Below are positions 31,305 to 44,063 of a stretch of 64,000 nt of DNA, piece after piece. Source of the stretch: Erwinia persicina (lineage in GTDB: Bacteria; Pseudomonadota; Gammaproteobacteria; Enterobacterales; Enterobacteriaceae); assembly GCF_014838825.1 (NCBI RefSeq), contig NZ_JACYMO010000004.1, positions 124,001 through 188,000 on the forward strand, written 5' to 3'. Positions within the stretch are counted from its first letter, which is position 1. Each line of letters begins with the position of its first letter. The notes beneath the pieces are model-generated. The model was given only the letters and a program-made list of their open reading frames with translations. It made no database searches and was not told where the DNA came from. A program made the translations under genes and the position numbers.

Positions 31305-33668
31305 GTGAACGACGCACGTGCAGGATTTCTGTTAACTCGCCACTGGCGGGACACCCCCGCAGGCAGTGAAATCACGCTATGGCTGGCAACCGATACGGGC
31401 CCCCAGCAGGTGGTCCTGCCCCCGCAGGAGTCCGTGGCATTTATCCCTGCAGAACAGCAGGCCGCCGCCGCCGCGCTGCTGAGCGGAGAACGTCACTGGC
31501 GCTTTGCCCCCCTTGAGATGAAAGATTTCCGCCAGCGCCCGGTGGTGGGGCTGTACTGCCGCCAGCAGCGCCAGCTCCAGCGGCTGGAAAAGCTGCTGCG
31601 GGAAAACGGCATTACCCTGTATGAAGCCGACGTGCGCCCGCCGGATCGTTTTCTGATGGAGCGCTTCATTACCGCACCGGTCTGGTTCAGCGGCCAGCCC
31701 GCCGGGGATCGTCTGGTCAACACCCGGCTGAAACCCCACCCGGACTACCGCCCCCCGCTGAAATGGGTTTCCCTGGATATTGAAACGACCCGCCACGGTG
31801 AGCTGTACTGCATCGGACTGGAGGGCTGCGGCCAGCGAGATGTCTATATGCTCGGCCCGGAAAACGGCGATGCCAGCACACTCGATTTTCATCTGGAGTA
31901 CGTTGCCAGCCGGCCGCTGCTGCTGGAAAAACTCAATGCCTGGTTTGCCCGCCACGATCCCGACGTGCTGATCGGCTGGAACGTCGTACAGTTTGACCTG
32001 CGCGTCCTGCAAAAACATGCCGATCGCTACGGTGTCCCCCTGAATCTGGGCCGCGGACACAGCCCGGCACTCGAGTGGCGTGAACACGGGTTTAAGCCGG
32101 GCGTCTTCTTTGCCCAGGCCAGCGGCAGGCTGATTATCGACGGTATCGATGCCCTGAAATCCGCGTTCTGGAACTTCGAGTCTTTCAGTCTGGAAGCGGT
32201 ATCGCGCGAGCTGCTGGGAGAGGGCAAAGCCATCAATAACCCCTGGCAGCGCATGGAAGAAATTAACCAGCGCTTTGCCGAAGATAAGCCTGCGCTGGCC
32301 CATTACAACCTGAAGGACTGTGAGCTGGTCACCCGTATTTTTCAGCATACTGAGCTGATGCCCTTCCTGCTGGAGCGCGCGTCAGTTAACGGTCTGGCCG
32401 TTGACCGGCACGGTGGCTCCGTGGCCGCATTTGGCCATCTGTATCTGCCGCGCATGCACCGAGCAGGGTTCGTCGCGCCCAATCTGGGCGATGTGGCACC
32501 GGAGGCCAGCCCGGGCGGTTACGTGATGGACTCACGCCCCGGCTTGTATGACTCGGTGCTGGTGCTGGATTATAAAAGCCTGTATCCCTCAATCATCCGC
32601 ACCTTCCTGATCGACCCGGTGGGGCTGGTCGAAGGGATGGCGCACCCGGATGAGGCCGATTCGGTCGCCGGCTACCGTGGGGCGCGGTTCTCCCGCACCA
32701 CCCACTGTTTGCCCGCCATTGTGAACCAGATCTGGCAGGGCCGTGAAGAAGCTAAAAAACAGGGCAACAAGCCCCTTTCGCAGGCGCTGAAAATCATTAT
32801 GAATGCCTTCTACGGCGTACTGGGTACCAGCGCCTGCCGGTTTTTCGATCCCCGCCTCGCATCGTCAATCACCATGCGTGGCCACGATATTATGCGTCAG
32901 ACCCGTGAACTGATTGAAGCCGAAGGCTATGACGTGATCTATGGCGATACGGACTCGACCTTTGTCTGGCTGAAGTCGGCCCACGATGAAACACAGGCCG
33001 CGGACATTGGCCACCGTCTGGTGACTCGGGTCAATCAGTGGTGGCAGCAGCATCTGCGCACGACGTTCAATCTGGACAGCGCGCTGGAGCTGGAGTACGA
33101 AACCCACTTCTGCCGCTTTCTGATGCCCACCATACGCGGCGCTGAACAGGGTAGCAAAAAACGCTACGCGGGCCTGATCCGTCACGGTGATAATCAGCGT
33201 ATGGTGTTTAAAGGACTGGAAACCGTGCGCACTGACTGGACGCCGCTGGCACAAAAATTTCAGCAGGAGCTTTATCTGCGTATCTTCACCGGACAGCCTT
33301 ATCAGGATTACATCCTTGAGACCGTGCGCCAGCTGATGGCGGGTGAGCTGGACGACCAGCTGACGTACAGCAAGCGGCTGCGTCGTCCGCTGGGCGAGTA
33401 TCAGCGCAATGTGCCTCCGCACGTGCGCGCTGCGCGCATTGCAGATGAACAGAATGAGAAGCTGGGCCGCCCGCTGCTGTATCAGAAAGGGGGCAAGATC
33501 CGCTATGTGATGGCAACGTCAGGCCCCGAGCCGCTGGAAGCCCGCCTCACGCCGCTGGACTACGATCACTACCTCACGCGCCAGCTGGAGCCGGTCGCCG
33601 ATGGTATCCTGCCATTTATGCAGGATGAATTTGCTACACTGGTAACAGGACAGCTGGGGCTTTTTTGA
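31305..33668 (+). CDS. polB: DNA polymerase II
   Basis: Family B, SOS-inducible repair and translesion polymerase with 3'-5' proofreading. The 787-residue protein starts at a GTG with TAAGGAG upstream. The exonuclease motif I has [11 protein letters not shown] (Asp and Glu catalytic, about residues 156-158), Exo [17 protein letters not shown]-like sequence, and polymerase motif [18 protein letters not shown] (about 421). Motif B is [12 protein letters not shown] and motif [10 protein letters not shown] (about 545). The C-terminal LVTGQLGLF is a clamp-binding QLGLF motif. Length is near the E. coli 783. Confidence 0.97.
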   Translation: MNDARAGFLLTRHWRDTPAGSEITLWLATDTGPQQVVLPPQESVAFIPAEQQAAAAALLSGERHWRFAPLEMKDFRQRPVVGLYCRQQRQLQRLEKLLRENGITLYEADVRPPDRFLMERFITAPVWFSGQPAGDRLVNTRLKPHPDYRPPLKWVSLDIETTRHGELYCIGLEGCGQRDVYMLGPENGDASTLDFHLEYVASRPLLLEKLNAWFARHDPDVLIGWNVVQFDLRVLQKHADRYGVPLNLGRGHSPALEWREHGFKPGVFFAQASGRLIIDGIDALKSAFWNFESFSLEAVSRELLGEGKAINNPWQRMEEINQRFAEDKPALAHYNLKDCELVTRIFQHTELMPFLLERASVNGLAVDRHGGSVAAFGHLYLPRMHRAGFVAPNLGDVAPEASPGGYVMDSRPGLYDSVLVLDYKSLYPSIIRTFLIDPVGLVEGMAHPDEADSVAGYRGARFSRTTHCLPAIVNQIWQGREEAKKQGNKPLSQALKIIMNAFYGVLGTSACRFFDPRLASSITMRGHDIMRQTRELIEAEGYDVIYGDTDSTFVWLKSAHDETQAADIGHRLVTRVNQWWQQHLRTTFNLDSALELEYETHFCRFLMPTIRGAEQGSKKRYAGLIRHGDNQRMVFKGLETVRTDWTPLAQKFQQELYLRIFTGQPYQDYILETVRQLMAGELDDQLTYSKRLRRPLGEYQRNVPPHVRAARIADEQNEKLGRPLLYQKGGKIRYVMATSGPEPLEARLTPLDYDHYLTRQLEPVADGILPFMQDEFATLVTGQLGLF

Positions 33669-33836
33669 CAGGTGACGAACGGGCAGCCTTCCAGTACCAT
33701 AGCGCCCTTCCTGAGTATCAACACCCTCATACTTGAAGCTGCTGTGCAGACTGCGTGCATTCATCGCCGGGCACTCTTTACCGGGCAGCAGTGCTATTGC
33801 CGAAAATAAACTAGACGAGAATCGAGCCGAATATTT

Positions 33837-36743
33837 ATGCCTTTTACACTTGGTCAGCGCTGGATAAGCGATACGGAAAGCGAACTGGGATTGGGAACGG
33901 TGGTTGCCGTAGATACACGTATGGTTACCCTGCTCTTTCCTGCCACGGGCGAAAACCGTCTCTATGCCAGAAGTGATTCACCGATCACCCGCGTGGTGTT
34001 CAATCCCGGTGACACCATCACCAGCCACGAAGGCTGGCAGATGGAGGTTGACGAGGTCATAACCGACAATGGCGTAGTCAGCTATGTGGGTACCCGGCTT
34101 GATAGCGAAGAAGCAAACGTCGTGCTGCGTGAAGTGATGCTGGACAGCAAACTGGTGTTTGGCAAACCACAGGATCGCCTGTTTGCCGGACAGCTGGACC
34201 GCATGGACCGTTTTGCTCTGCGTTTTCGCGCGCGCAAGTACCAGAGTGAGCAGTATCGTCTGGCCACCAGCGGCCTGCGCGGCATGCGCACCAGCCTGAT
34301 CCCCCATCAGTTGCACATCGCTCACGATGTGGGCCGCCGCCACGCCCCGCGCGTGCTGCTGGCCGATGAGGTGGGTCTGGGTAAAACCATCGAAGCCGGG
34401 ATGATCATTCACCAGCAGCTGCTGGCGGGCCGTGCCGAACGTATTCTGATTGTGGTGCCGGAAACCCTGCAACACCAATGGCTGGTTGAAATGCTGCGCC
34501 GCTTCAACCTGCGCTTTGCACTGTTTGATGACGACCGCTATGCCGAAGCGCAGCACGACAGCGATAACCCGTTTGAAACCGAGCAGATGATTATCTGCTC
34601 ACTGGACTTTGTCCGCCGTAACAAGCAGCGTCTGGAAAAACTGGCGGATGCCGAGTGGGACCTGATGGTGGTGGATGAGGCCCATCATCTGGTGTGGTCA
34701 GAAGAGGCCCCGAGCCGCGAGTATCAGGTTATTGAGCAGTTAGCCGAGCAGATCCCGGGGATCCTGCTGCTGACCGCCACGCCGGAACAGCTGGGCATGG
34801 AGAGCCATTTCGCCCGTCTGCGCCTGCTTGACCCTAACCGCTTCCACGACTTTGCGCAGTTTGTCGAAGAGCAGAAGCACTTCCGTCCGATTGCCGATGC
34901 GGTGGCGATGCTGCTGGCGGACAAAACCATCAGCAATGATGAGCTGAACCTGCTCAACGACCTGATGGGTGAGCAGGATATTGAGCCGCTGCTGCAGACG
35001 GCAAACAGCGATCGTGAAGGCAAACTGGAAGCCCGTCAGGAGCTGATCAGTATGCTGATGGATCGTCACGGCACCAGCCGCGTCCTGTTCCGTAACACCC
35101 GTAACGGGGTGAAAGGCTTCCCGAAACGCGAACTGCATCAGATCCGGCTGCCGCTGCCTACGCAGTACCAGACGGCGATCAAAGTCTCCGGCATCATGAG
35201 CGCGCGTAAATCAGCTGATGAACGCGCCCGCGATATGCTCTACCCGGAGCAGATCTATCAGGAATTTGAAGGTGACAGCGGTACCTGGTGGAACTTTGAC
35301 CCGCGGGTGGAATGGCTGATGGGCTTCCTGACCAGCAACCGCGACAAGAAGGTGCTGGTTATCTGCGCCAAAGCCGCGACGGCTCTGCAGCTTGAGCAGG
35401 TGCTGCGTGAACGCGAAGGCATCCGTGCTGCCGTGTTCCATGAAGGCCTGTCAATCATTGAGCGTGACCGCGCAGCCGCGTGGTTTGCCTCCGAAGAGGA
35501 TGGCGCTCAGGTTCTGCTGTGCTCAGAAATTGGTTCAGAAGGCCGTAACTTCCAGTTTGCCAGCCAGATGGTGATGTTCGATCTGCCGTTCAATCCGGAT
35601 CTGCTGGAGCAGCGTATCGGCCGTCTTGACCGTATCGGTCAGGCGCATGATATCCAGATCCACGTCCCTTACCTGGAAAAAACCGCCCAATCCGTGTTGG
35701 TGAAGTGGTATCACGAAGGGCTGGATGCGTTTGAGCACACCTGCCCGACCGGTCGTACCGTTTATGACAGCGTCTATGCGCCGCTGATCGAGTACCTGGC
35801 CGCACCGGAGAATACCGAAGGCCTGGATGACTTTATTCACGAGTGCCGCAAGCAGCACGATGCGCTGAAGCTACAGCTGGAACAGGGACGCGATCGCCTG
35901 CTGGAGCTGAACTCAAACGGCGGTGAAAAAGCGCAGGCGCTGGCGGATAAGATCGCCGAACAGGATAACGACATTGAGCTGGTGAACTTCGCCCTTAACC
36001 TGTTCGATATCGTCGGCATTAACCAGGAAGATCGCAGCGATAACCTGATTATCCTCACTCCGGGTGACCATATGCTGGTGCCCGACTTCCCGGGTCTGCC
36101 GGAAGATGGCTGCACCATTACCTTTGACCGTAACCAGGCGCTGTCGCGTGAAGATGCACAGTACGTCAGCTGGGAACACCCGATTATCCGCAATGGTCTG
36201 GATCTGATCCTCTCCGGGGATACCGGCAGCTGCGCGATTTCGCTGCTGAAAAACAAGGCGCTGCCGGTAGGTACTCTGCTGGTCGAGCTGATCTACGTTG
36301 TGGAGGCCCAGGCACCGAAGCATCTGCAGCTAACCCGCTTCCTGCCACCCACGCCGGTGCGTATGCTGGTTGACCGTAAGGGCGCCAACCTTGCTGCTAA
36401 AGTCGAGTTTGAAAGTTTCAACCGTCAGCTGAACGCGTTAAACCGTCACACCGGCAGCAAACTGGTGAATGCGGTGCAGCAGGACGTACACGAGATTATC
36501 AAGCTGTCGGAAGAGCAGGCCGCGGTGGAAGCACGCAAGCTGATTGACGCGGCACGCATGGAAGCTAATGAAAAACTGAGCGCCGAACTGTCGCGTCTGC
36601 AGGCCCTGAGCGCCGTCAATCCTAACATTCGTCAGGATGAAATTGAGGCGCTGGAAAATAATCGTGAACAGGTGCTGGCTAACCTTGACGACGCAGGCTG
36701 GCGTCTTGATGCGCTGCGTCTGATTGTCGTGACGCACCAGTAA
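33837..36743 (+). CDS. rapA: RNA polymerase-associated ATPase RapA
   Basis: SWI2/SNF2 ATPase that binds RNA polymerase and helps it recycle after termination. The 968 residues equal the E. coli length. Two N-terminal Tudor-like domains (about 1-107) precede the RecA-like core with Walker [15 protein letters not shown] (about 170-183) and the DEAHH motif II (about 280). The second lobe has [13 protein letters not shown] and [11 protein letters not shown], which carries the arginine-finger motif VI. The C-terminus is helical. The stop codon directly abuts the rluA ATG. Confidence 0.98.
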   Translation: MPFTLGQRWISDTESELGLGTVVAVDTRMVTLLFPATGENRLYARSDSPITRVVFNPGDTITSHEGWQMEVDEVITDNGVVSYVGTRLDSEEANVVLREVMLDSKLVFGKPQDRLFAGQLDRMDRFALRFRARKYQSEQYRLATSGLRGMRTSLIPHQLHIAHDVGRRHAPRVLLADEVGLGKTIEAGMIIHQQLLAGRAERILIVVPETLQHQWLVEMLRRFNLRFALFDDDRYAEAQHDSDNPFETEQMIICSLDFVRRNKQRLEKLADAEWDLMVVDEAHHLVWSEEAPSREYQVIEQLAEQIPGILLLTATPEQLGMESHFARLRLLDPNRFHDFAQFVEEQKHFRPIADAVAMLLADKTISNDELNLLNDLMGEQDIEPLLQTANSDREGKLEARQELISMLMDRHGTSRVLFRNTRNGVKGFPKRELHQIRLPLPTQYQTAIKVSGIMSARKSADERARDMLYPEQIYQEFEGDSGTWWNFDPRVEWLMGFLTSNRDKKVLVICAKAATALQLEQVLREREGIRAAVFHEGLSIIERDRAAAWFASEEDGAQVLLCSEIGSEGRNFQFASQMVMFDLPFNPDLLEQRIGRLDRIGQAHDIQIHVPYLEKTAQSVLVKWYHEGLDAFEHTCPTGRTVYDSVYAPLIEYLAAPENTEGLDDFIHECRKQHDALKLQLEQGRDRLLELNSNGGEKAQALADKIAEQDNDIELVNFALNLFDIVGINQEDRSDNLIILTPGDHMLVPDFPGLPEDGCTITFDRNQALSREDAQYVSWEHPIIRNGLDLILSGDTGSCAISLLKNKALPVGTLLVELIYVVEAQAPKHLQLTRFLPPTPVRMLVDRKGANLAAKVEFESFNRQLNALNRHTGSKLVNAVQQDVHEIIKLSEEQAAVEARKLIDAARMEANEKLSAELSRLQALSAVNPNIRQDEIEALENNREQVLANLDDAGWRLDALRLIVVTHQ

Positions 36744-37403
36744 ATGATGATGGCACCCTATCATCCGCCGCTGGAGCCGTGGCTGCATATCCTCTATCAG
36801 GATGAGCACATCATGGTGGTCAATAAACCCAGCGGGCTGCTGTCCGTTCCCGGCCGTCTGGATGAACACAAGGACAGCGTCATGACGCGCGTCCAGCGTG
36901 ATTTTCCGACGGCAGAGTCAGTCCACCGGCTGGATATGGCCACCAGCGGCGTTATTGTGGTGGCGCTGACCAAAGCCGCCGAGCGGGAGCTGAAGCGTCA
37001 GTTCCGCGAACGTGAGCCACAGAAAACCTATGTGGCGCGCGTCTGGGGACATCCGCAGCCGGAGAAAGGGGTGGTGGATTTACCGCTGATCTGTGACTGG
37101 CCGAACCGGCCGAAGCAGAAGGTCTGTTTTGACACCGGGAAATCGGCCCAGACAGAATATCAGGTGCTGGATTACGCCAGTGATAACAGCGCCCGCGTGC
37201 AGCTGAAGCCGATTACCGGCCGTTCTCATCAGCTGCGCGTTCACATGCTGGCGCTGGGACATCCGATACTGGGAGATAACTTCTATGCGCACGATGAAGC
37301 CAGAATGATGGCTCCCCGTCTGCAGCTGCATGCCGAAAGCCTGAGCATTACTCATCCGCAGTACGGCACGCCAATGACATTCCGCCAGCCAGCGGAATTC
37401 TAA
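36744..37403 (+). CDS. rluA: Dual-specificity 23S rRNA/tRNA pseudouridine synthase RluA
   Basis: Makes pseudouridine 746 in 23S rRNA and pseudouridine 32 in several tRNAs. The 219-residue protein (same length as E. coli) has the catalytic motif HRLDMATSGVIVVAL, with the nucleophilic Asp at about residue 64. KTYVARVWG and the C-terminal GRSHQLRVHMLALGHPILGD complete the RluA family pattern. Its ATG abuts the rapA stop (TAAATG) without a strong separate ribosome-binding site, so translation is probably coupled to rapA. A good terminator follows. Confidence 0.97.
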   Translation: MMMAPYHPPLEPWLHILYQDEHIMVVNKPSGLLSVPGRLDEHKDSVMTRVQRDFPTAESVHRLDMATSGVIVVALTKAAERELKRQFREREPQKTYVARVWGHPQPEKGVVDLPLICDWPNRPKQKVCFDTGKSAQTEYQVLDYASDNSARVQLKPITGRSHQLRVHMLALGHPILGDNFYAHDEARMMAPRLQLHAESLSITHPQYGTPMTFRQPAEF

Positions 37404-37412
37404 TCCGGCACG

Positions 37413-37440
37413 GGGCGGACCTTTTCGGTCCGCCCTTTTT
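37413..37440 (+). terminator. Rho-independent terminator of rapA-rluA
   Basis: A 9-bp stem (GGGCGGACC / GGTCCGCCC, 37413-37435) with a 5-base loop is followed by TTTTT, 10 bp after the rluA stop. Confidence 0.92.
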
Positions 37441-37446
37441 CACCGG

Positions 37447-38268
37447 TTATTTAAATCCTTTCTCGCGCTTGATCAGGTCGTATGCCCCCTGAATTTCCTG
37501 CGCTTTCTGCTTCGCCATCTCCATCATTTCCGGCGGTAAGCCTTTCGCTACCAGCTTATCCGGGTGATGTTCGCTCATCAGCTTACGGTAGGCACGCTTT
37601 ATCGTAGTGGCATCGTCGCTGCTCCTGACCCCCAGTACGCTGCAGGCATCGTCCAGCGTCGGCCCGCGCTGTGCCCCCGCGAACCCGCCCTGCGAAGACC
37701 CGCCCTGATACGCCCCGCCGCCGAACTGCTGACCGCTTTCCATCATGCGCAGGAACTGATCAAACTGCGCCCGGGAAATACCCAACTCCTCAGCGATCAC
37801 ATACAACACCTGCCGTTCATTGGGATGCAGTGAACCGTCGGCAAAGGCGGCCTGAATCTGAATTTCCAGAAACATTCGGATCAGGTCAAAGCGGCCAAAG
37901 CAGGCGCTACGCAGTTCACGCAGCTTGTCGCGCAGAGGATAGTCGCCCTGCTTACCCTCACGAAAAGCCTGCTGTGCAGCCGTCCTTCCACCCGCATCAA
38001 GCTGCATACGATCCATTAACAGTGACGCCATCTGAATATCAGCGTCCGTCACCCGGCCTTTTGATTTCGTCAGGTGCCCCATCACCTGGAACGTGGTGCG
38101 GAAAAACAGCGCCTGGCGGGTCTGCTGATTCGCAAAATATCCCTGACGGGCAGGTGAGCGCGCTTTATCAATCAGATGTCCGGCCAGCAGGCCAAAAACC
38201 ACGCCCCAGAAGCCCGCGCCGGACAATAAACCCAGCACAAGACCCAAAACTTTTCCCCAATAGCGCAT
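37447..38268 (-). CDS. djlA: Membrane-anchored co-chaperone DjlA
   Basis: Type III DnaJ protein that stimulates DnaK at the inner membrane and affects the Rcs capsule pathway. The 273-residue protein has one N-terminal transmembrane segment with glycine-rich [18 protein letters not shown] and a central TerB-like domain (about 55-165). A G/Q/S-rich linker and a C-terminal J domain (about 205-273) with HHPDKLV follow. The HPD motif needed for DnaK stimulation is intact. It is divergent from lptD and convergent with rluA. Confidence 0.96.
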   Translation of the reverse strand: MRYWGKVLGLVLGLLSGAGFWGVVFGLLAGHLIDKARSPARQGYFANQQTRQALFFRTTFQVMGHLTKSKGRVTDADIQMASLLMDRMQLDAGGRTAAQQAFREGKQGDYPLRDKLRELRSACFGRFDLIRMFLEIQIQAAFADGSLHPNERQVLYVIAEELGISRAQFDQFLRMMESGQQFGGGAYQGGSSQGGFAGAQRGPTLDDACSVLGVRSSDDATTIKRAYRKLMSEHHPDKLVAKGLPPEMMEMAKQKAQEIQGAYDLIKREKGFK

Positions 38269-38572
38269 ATACTCCTCAATTCGCCATGCTGAAGGCTAAA
38301 AATTGCATTATCATACCTGTCATTTCTCTCACAGCCTATTGGTACGCGGCCAGACAATCAGAAGTATACCCGAATGATTTCAAGAAGCAGAAGGCAGTTC
38401 CGGGCTAACCCCGCACACCGACTAAAAACAGGTGACCCGGGAGAGCAGCGCTGTCAAACTCAACATATGCTTGAAAGATTAAGGGTATGACTAGCGCAAT
38501 GCAGTTGAGTACGTTAGTCTCTGACCGTTTGTCGGCATGATGCCAGTGATCACGGAATTCTCGATACCGCGT
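38269..38572. other. Divergent djlA / lptD promoter region
   Basis: The 304 bp between the two start codons hold no gene. In E. coli lptD is driven by sigma-E as well as a housekeeping promoter, but I cannot point to a confident sigma-E match here. The reading frame that extends lptD upstream to 38537 has no ribosome-binding site. Confidence 0.4.
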
Positions 38573-40915
38573 ATGAATAAAAGACTACCTACATTGCTGG
38601 CCACATTAATTGGTACAGCGCTCTACAGCCAGCAAGGGCTGGCCGATGACCTCGCATCGCAGTGTATGCTTGGGGTGCCCAGCTACGACCGTCCTCTGGT
38701 GCAGGGAAAGGCCAGCAATCAGCTCCCCGTCACCATTGATGCGGATACCGCCAAAGGCAACTATCCCGACAACGCCGTTTTTACCGGTAATGTTGATATC
38801 CGACAGGGCAACAGCCGACTGCAGTCCGACGAAGTTCAACTGCATCAAAAGATGCTTGACGGGCAGACGACCCCGACGCGCACCGTCGATGCCCTCGGTA
38901 ATGTGCACTATGATGACAACCAGGTCATCCTGAAAGGTCCGAAAGCCTGGTCCAATCTGAATACCAAAGATACCAACGTCTGGAACGGTAATTATCAGAT
39001 GGTGGGTCGCCAGGGACGCGGTGTCGCGGACCAGATGAAGTTGCGTGACAATAACCGCTACACAATCCTGGAAAATGGCACGTTTACCTCCTGCCTGCCG
39101 GGACAAAACAGCTGGAGCGTGGTGGGTTCTGAAGTGATCCATGACCGCGATGAGCAGCTGGCTGAAATCTGGAATGCCCGCTTTAAAATCGGACCGGTGC
39201 CGGTCTTTTACAGCCCTTACCTGCAGCTGCCAGTCGGCGATAAGCGCCGCTCCGGGTTCCTGATCCCGAATGCCAAATACGGCAGTAATACTGGCTTCGA
39301 ATTTATGCTGCCGTATTACTGGAATATTGCGCCACAGGCGGATGCCACGCTGACGCCGCACTACATCAGCCGCCGTGGTATGCAGTGGCAAAATGAGTTC
39401 CGCTACCTGACCGTTGCCGGCCAGGGCCTGATGCAGTTCGACTACCTCGGTACGGACAGCCTGTATAACAGAGAGCATCCGGACGATAAAGATTCCAACC
39501 GCTGGCTGTTCTACTGGCGTCATGCCGGCGTTTACGATCAGCACTGGCGCTTCAACGCTGACTATACCAAAGTCAGCGATCCGTACTATTTTACCGATCT
39601 TGACTCCACGTATGGCTCCACCACTGACGGTTACGTCACGCAGAAGTTCAGTATTGGCTACGCCGATACCAACTGGGATGCCACACTGTCGACCAAGCAG
39701 TTCCAGATTTTCTCGACCAACGCCACCCGTGACGTCTATCGTGCCGAGCCCCAGCTTGATATTAACGCTTATCAGAACGATGTCGGACCGTTCGATACCC
39801 ATCTCTATGCCCAGGCGGTGAAGTTCACCAATGTCAATGAGAAGCTGCCGGACGCTACGCGTCTGCACCTTGAGCCGACCATTGATTTGCCGTTGTCAAA
39901 CGGCTGGGGAAGCCTGAATACCGAAGCCAAACTGCTGGCCACGCACTATCAGCAGGACGACATTGAGTATTACAACTCCCTGTCTGCTAACAGTGACAAC
40001 CAGTTAAAAGATTCGGTCAACCGCGTGATGCCGCAGTTCAAAGTTGATGGCAAGATGGTCTTTGACCGCGACATGGACTGGGCAAAAGGGTACACCCAGA
40101 CACTGGAACCGCGCGTGCAGTACCTCTACACGCCGTATCGCGACCAGAGCGATATCCGCGCCTATGACTCCACGCTGCTGCAAAGTGACTACACCGGCCT
40201 GTTCCGTGACCGTACCTACAGCGGCCTGGATCGCATCGCTTCAGCGAACCAGGTCAGCACCGGCGTCACCTCGCGAATTTTTGATGATCAACTGGTTGAA
40301 CGTTTTAACGCTTCCATTGGTCAAATCTACTCGTTCACCCCTGCACGTACCGGGTTGAACACCACTAGCGATGACGACAGAGGGAGTCTGGTATGGGCTG
40401 GCGACAGTTACTGGAAGATCAGTGACAGGTGGGCAGCACGTGGTGGACTGCAATATGATACCAACCTGAATGATGTGTCTCAGGGTAATGCCGTACTGGA
40501 ATATCGTCGTGATGCTGACCGTATGATCCAGCTGAACTATCGCTACACCAGCAAGGAGTATGTACAGCAAACGCTGACCAACTCGAATAACCCGCTGTGG
40601 CAGCAGGAGATTTCTCAGGTCGGTGCAACGGCCAGCTGGCCTATCGCCGATGCCTGGTCCGTCGTCGGGGCCTGGTATTATGATACCAAAGCGAATCAGG
40701 CTGCCGATCAGCTGCTTGGCGTCCAGTACAGCTCCTGTTGCTATGCGCTCCGCCTTGGCTATGAGCGCAAGATCAACGGTTGGGAAAACGACAACAGTAA
40801 GTACGACAATAAAATCTCGTTCAACATTGAACTGCGTGGCCTCAGCCCAAGCTATGGGTTAGGTACCGGTCAGATGCTGCGTCAGGGCATCCTGCCTTAT
40901 CAACGCGCTTTCTGA
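38573..40915 (+). CDS. lptD: LPS-assembly outer membrane protein LptD
   Basis: Outer-membrane beta-barrel that, with LptE, inserts lipopolysaccharide into the outer leaflet. I start at the ATG giving [20 protein letters not shown], a signal peptide nearly identical to E. coli, for 780 residues (784 in E. coli). The upstream extension is unlikely. An LptA-like jellyroll (about 50-200) is followed by the 26-strand barrel. All four disulphide cysteines are visible: SQCMLG, TSCLPG and the adjacent pair SSCCYALR. These must form two nonconsecutive disulphides for function. It heads the cluster with surA, its own folding factor. Confidence 0.96.
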   Translation: MNKRLPTLLATLIGTALYSQQGLADDLASQCMLGVPSYDRPLVQGKASNQLPVTIDADTAKGNYPDNAVFTGNVDIRQGNSRLQSDEVQLHQKMLDGQTTPTRTVDALGNVHYDDNQVILKGPKAWSNLNTKDTNVWNGNYQMVGRQGRGVADQMKLRDNNRYTILENGTFTSCLPGQNSWSVVGSEVIHDRDEQLAEIWNARFKIGPVPVFYSPYLQLPVGDKRRSGFLIPNAKYGSNTGFEFMLPYYWNIAPQADATLTPHYISRRGMQWQNEFRYLTVAGQGLMQFDYLGTDSLYNREHPDDKDSNRWLFYWRHAGVYDQHWRFNADYTKVSDPYYFTDLDSTYGSTTDGYVTQKFSIGYADTNWDATLSTKQFQIFSTNATRDVYRAEPQLDINAYQNDVGPFDTHLYAQAVKFTNVNEKLPDATRLHLEPTIDLPLSNGWGSLNTEAKLLATHYQQDDIEYYNSLSANSDNQLKDSVNRVMPQFKVDGKMVFDRDMDWAKGYTQTLEPRVQYLYTPYRDQSDIRAYDSTLLQSDYTGLFRDRTYSGLDRIASANQVSTGVTSRIFDDQLVERFNASIGQIYSFTPARTGLNTTSDDDRGSLVWAGDSYWKISDRWAARGGLQYDTNLNDVSQGNAVLEYRRDADRMIQLNYRYTSKEYVQQTLTNSNNPLWQQEISQVGATASWPIADAWSVVGAWYYDTKANQAADQLLGVQYSSCCYALRLGYERKINGWENDNSKYDNKISFNIELRGLSPSYGLGTGQMLRQGILPYQRAF

Positions 40916-40969
40916 TGTTGTCATGTTTGGTAGGCAAACCCGCAGTGCGGATAGAAGAATGGAAAAAGT

Positions 40970-42265
40970 ATGAAGAACTGGAGAATGCTGATCCTCGGTG
41001 CAGCCCTGACAGCCAACACGGCGTTCGCAGCCCCGCAAGTTGTTGATAAAGTTGCTGCCGTAGTGAATAACGGCGTAGTGTTGGAAAGTGATGTGGATGG
41101 CATGATGCAGTCCGTGAAAGGCCAGTCGCAGCAGGCAGGTCAGCAGCTACCGGATGACAAAACCCTGCGTCACCAGATTCTGGAACGTCTGGTGATGGAT
41201 AATATTTTGCTGCAAATGGCAAAACAGGCCGGTATTCAGGTATCCGATGCCCAGCTGGATCAGGCTATCGGTAACATTGCCGCTCAGAACAAAATGAGTG
41301 TCGATCAGTTGCGCAGCCGTCTGGCTTACGATGGTTTGAACTATGCCACCTACCGTGAGCAGATCCGTAAAGAGATGCTCACCTCAGAAGTGCGCAATAA
41401 CGAAGTTCGCCGCCGCGTTACCATCCTGCCTCAGGAAGTGGATCAGCTAGCCACGCAGCTGGCGTCGCAGAATGATGCCGGTACGGAGCTGAACCTCAGC
41501 CACATTCTGCTGCCCCTGCCGGAGAATCCGACTCAGCAGCAGGTGGATGACCAGGAGAGCCTGGCCAGACAGCTGGCTGGCGAAGCGAAGTCCGGCGCTG
41601 ATTTTGGCAAGCTGGCAATCACCTACTCCGCCGATCCACAGGCGCTGAAAGGCGGCAATATGGGCTGGGGCCGTATTCAGGAGCTGCCATCCCTGTTTGC
41701 ACAGGCACTGGTGACGGCGAAGAAAGGCGACATCATTGGTCCGATCCGTTCGGGTGTGGGTTTCCATATCCTGAAAGTGAACGATATGCGCGGTGATAAC
41801 CAGAGCATCTCAGTGACCGAGGTTCATGCACGCCATATCCTGCTGAAACCCTCGCCGATCATGACTGACGATCAGGCACGCCAGAAGCTGCAGGAAGTGG
41901 CCGCCGAGATCAAAAGCGGCAAGCTGACCTTCGCCGATGCGGCGAAACAGCTGTCGCAGGATCCCGGTTCAGCGAACCAGGGCGGCGATCTCGGCTGGAG
42001 CTCACCGGAAGTGTTTGACCCGGCTTTCCGTGATGCCCTGCTCCGCCTGCAGAAAGGCCAGATGAGCGGCCCGGTTCACTCTTCCTTCGGCTGGCACCTG
42101 ATCCAGCTGATGGACACCCGTAAAGTCGATAAGACCGATGCGGCGAAAAAAGAGCGTGCTTACCGCCTGCTGTTCAACCGTAAGTTCTCGGAAGAAGCGC
42201 AGACCTGGATGCAGGAACAGCGCGCGGCCGCCTACGTGAAGATTCTGGATCCGAATGCACAGTAG
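40970..42265 (+). CDS. surA: Periplasmic chaperone/peptidyl-prolyl isomerase SurA
   Basis: Periplasmic chaperone for outer-membrane proteins, LptD among its main clients. The 431-residue precursor has a signal peptide (about 1-20, cleaved after AFA) followed by [21 protein letters not shown] helical N-terminal chaperone domain (about 21-175) leads to two parvulin domains. These are recognisable by [14 protein letters not shown] and [17 protein letters not shown], with GWGRIQELP and [17 protein letters not shown]-terminal helix closes the core. It lies 54 bp after lptD and overlaps pdxA by 11 bp. Confidence 0.97.
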   Translation: MKNWRMLILGAALTANTAFAAPQVVDKVAAVVNNGVVLESDVDGMMQSVKGQSQQAGQQLPDDKTLRHQILERLVMDNILLQMAKQAGIQVSDAQLDQAIGNIAAQNKMSVDQLRSRLAYDGLNYATYREQIRKEMLTSEVRNNEVRRRVTILPQEVDQLATQLASQNDAGTELNLSHILLPLPENPTQQQVDDQESLARQLAGEAKSGADFGKLAITYSADPQALKGGNMGWGRIQELPSLFAQALVTAKKGDIIGPIRSGVGFHILKVNDMRGDNQSISVTEVHARHILLKPSPIMTDDQARQKLQEVAAEIKSGKLTFADAAKQLSQDPGSANQGGDLGWSSPEVFDPAFRDALLRLQKGQMSGPVHSSFGWHLIQLMDTRKVDKTDAAKKERAYRLLFNRKFSEEAQTWMQEQRAAAYVKILDPNAQ

Positions 42266-43247
42266 TCAACGTGTGGCGATCACTCCCGGCGAACCCGCCG
42301 GGATTGGTCCGGACTTAATCGTTCAGCTGGCCCGGCAAGACTGGCCGGTTGAGCTGGTTGTCTGTGCCGACCCCGAGCTGCTGCGCACCCGCGCGGCAGC
42401 TTTGCATTTACCCCTGACGCTGCGTCCTTATCAGCCGGATTATCCCGCTGTGCCACAGCAGGCTGGCACCCTTACCGTGCTGCCACTGCCGCTGGCGCAG
42501 CCTGCCATACCCGGTGAGCTTTGCGTAGCGAACGGTCAGTACGTGCTGGCCACGCTTGCCCGTGCCTGCGATGGCTGCCTGAACGGCGAGTTTGCGGCGT
42601 TAGTTACCGGACCGGTCCACAAGGGCGTAATTAACGATGCCGGCATTCCTTTCAGCGGGCATACTGAATTCTTCGCTGAACGTGCCGGGTGCGAACGCGT
42701 GGTGATGATGCTGGCAACGGAGGAGCTGCGCGTGGCGCTGGCCACCACCCATCTGCCGCTAAAAGAGGTTGCGGACAACATCACCCGTGACAGCCTGCAT
42801 GAGGTGATCACCATCCTGAATGCGGATCTGCAACGCCAGTTTGGCCTCCCTGCGCCGCATATTTTTGTCTGCGGTCTGAACCCGCATGCGGGTGAAGGCG
42901 GCCATATGGGTCGTGAAGAGATTGATGTCATTATCCCGGCGCTGGAAGAACTTCGTCAGCGCGGGATACGGCTGACCGGTCCACTGCCTGCTGATACGCT
43001 GTTCCAGCCGAAATATCTGCAACATGCCGATGCGGTGCTGGCGATGTATCACGATCAGGGGCTTCCGGTGCTAAAATATCAGGGCTTTGGTCGGGCGGTG
43101 AATATCACCCTCGGTCTGCCATTTATCCGCACGTCTGTTGACCATGGTACAGCTCTTGAGCTGGCCGGAAGCGGCCAGGCTGATGCGGGCAGCTTTAAGA
43201 CGGCGCTTAACCTCGCCATTACCATGATTAAGAGCAGTAATGAATAG
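42255..43247 (+). CDS. pdxA: 4-hydroxythreonine-4-phosphate dehydrogenase PdxA
   Basis: NAD-dependent step of pyridoxal phosphate synthesis in the deoxyxylulose pathway. The 330-residue protein begins [20 protein letters not shown] and shows [23 protein letters not shown], which holds the first metal-binding His. It continues with [19 protein letters not shown] and [20 protein letters not shown] with the further metal ligands. It overlaps surA by 11 bp and rsmA by 8 bp, so translation of the three is likely coupled. Confidence 0.97.
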   Translation: MHSSQRVAITPGEPAGIGPDLIVQLARQDWPVELVVCADPELLRTRAAALHLPLTLRPYQPDYPAVPQQAGTLTVLPLPLAQPAIPGELCVANGQYVLATLARACDGCLNGEFAALVTGPVHKGVINDAGIPFSGHTEFFAERAGCERVVMMLATEELRVALATTHLPLKEVADNITRDSLHEVITILNADLQRQFGLPAPHIFVCGLNPHAGEGGHMGREEIDVIIPALEELRQRGIRLTGPLPADTLFQPKYLQHADAVLAMYHDQGLPVLKYQGFGRAVNITLGLPFIRTSVDHGTALELAGSGQADAGSFKTALNLAITMIKSSNE

Positions 43248-44061
43248 TCGCGTTCACCAGGGCCACTTTGCCCGCAAACGTTTTGGACAGAACTTCCTTA
43301 ACGATCCGTACATTATCGAAAGCATTGTCAACGCCATCCACCCACAGAAGGGTGAAGCGGTAGTTGAAATCGGTCCCGGTCTTGCTGCGCTTACCGAACC
43401 GGTAGGCGAACGTCTGGATGCCATGACGGTCATTGAAATTGACCGTGACCTGGCCGCCCGTTTGCAGACCCACCCTTTTCTTGGCCCCAAGCTGACCATT
43501 TTCCAGCAGGATGCCATGGCCTTCGATTTCGCCGCCTATGCCCAGGAAAAGGGGCAAAAGCTGCGCGTGTTTGGCAACCTGCCGTATAACATTTCCACGC
43601 CGCTGATGTTCCACCTGTTCAGCTATACCGGTGCCATTCAGGACATGCACTTTATGCTGCAAAAAGAAGTGGTGAATCGTCTGGTGGCCGGTCCTGGTAG
43701 CAAAGCCTATGGTCGTCTGACCGTTATGGCGCAGTACTACTGCCAGGTGATCCCGGTGCTGGAAGTGCCACCCGAATCCTTTACCCCGGCACCCAAAGTC
43801 GATTCCGCCGTGGTGCGTCTGATGCCGTATGCGCAGATACCCCACCCGGTTGACGATATTCGTGCCCTGAGCCGCATCACCACAGAAGCCTTCGGCAAAC
43901 GTCGTAAGACGCTGCGCAACAGCCTGGGTCATCTGTTCTCTGCCGACGCACTGGCAGAAATGGAGATTGATCCGACGCTGCGTGCAGAGAATATCAGCGT
44001 TGCACAATATTGCCGTCTGGCGAACTGGTTGACTGCGCATCCTCAGCCGCAGGAGAACTGA
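43240..44061 (+). CDS. rsmA: 16S rRNA m6(2)A1518/A1519 dimethyltransferase RsmA (KsgA)
   Basis: Dimethylates two adjacent adenosines in the 3' helix of 16S rRNA, a late checkpoint of 30S assembly; loss gives kasugamycin resistance. The 273-residue protein starts [20 protein letters not shown]. It has the SAM motif [13 protein letters not shown] (about 43-55) and the catalytic NLPYNIS motif (about 113-119). The C-terminal helical domain binds rRNA. Length equals E. coli (273). It overlaps pdxA and is followed 2 bp later by apaG. Confidence 0.98.
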   Translation: MNSRVHQGHFARKRFGQNFLNDPYIIESIVNAIHPQKGEAVVEIGPGLAALTEPVGERLDAMTVIEIDRDLAARLQTHPFLGPKLTIFQQDAMAFDFAAYAQEKGQKLRVFGNLPYNISTPLMFHLFSYTGAIQDMHFMLQKEVVNRLVAGPGSKAYGRLTVMAQYYCQVIPVLEVPPESFTPAPKVDSAVVRLMPYAQIPHPVDDIRALSRITTEAFGKRRKTLRNSLGHLFSADALAEMEIDPTLRAENISVAQYCRLANWLTAHPQPQEN

Positions 44062-44063
44062 GT

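Noticed and set aside
33690-33836. Possible ERIC-type remnant upstream of rapA (CCCTCATACTTGAAGCTGC stretch)
   Set aside because: Only the short terminal-like stretch resembles an enterobacterial repeat; no central palindrome or second arm is visible.
38606-39868. A 420-codon minus-strand ORF opposite lptD
   Set aside because: Long only because of the codon bias of lptD; the real gene on the plus strand has a signal peptide and conserved cysteines.
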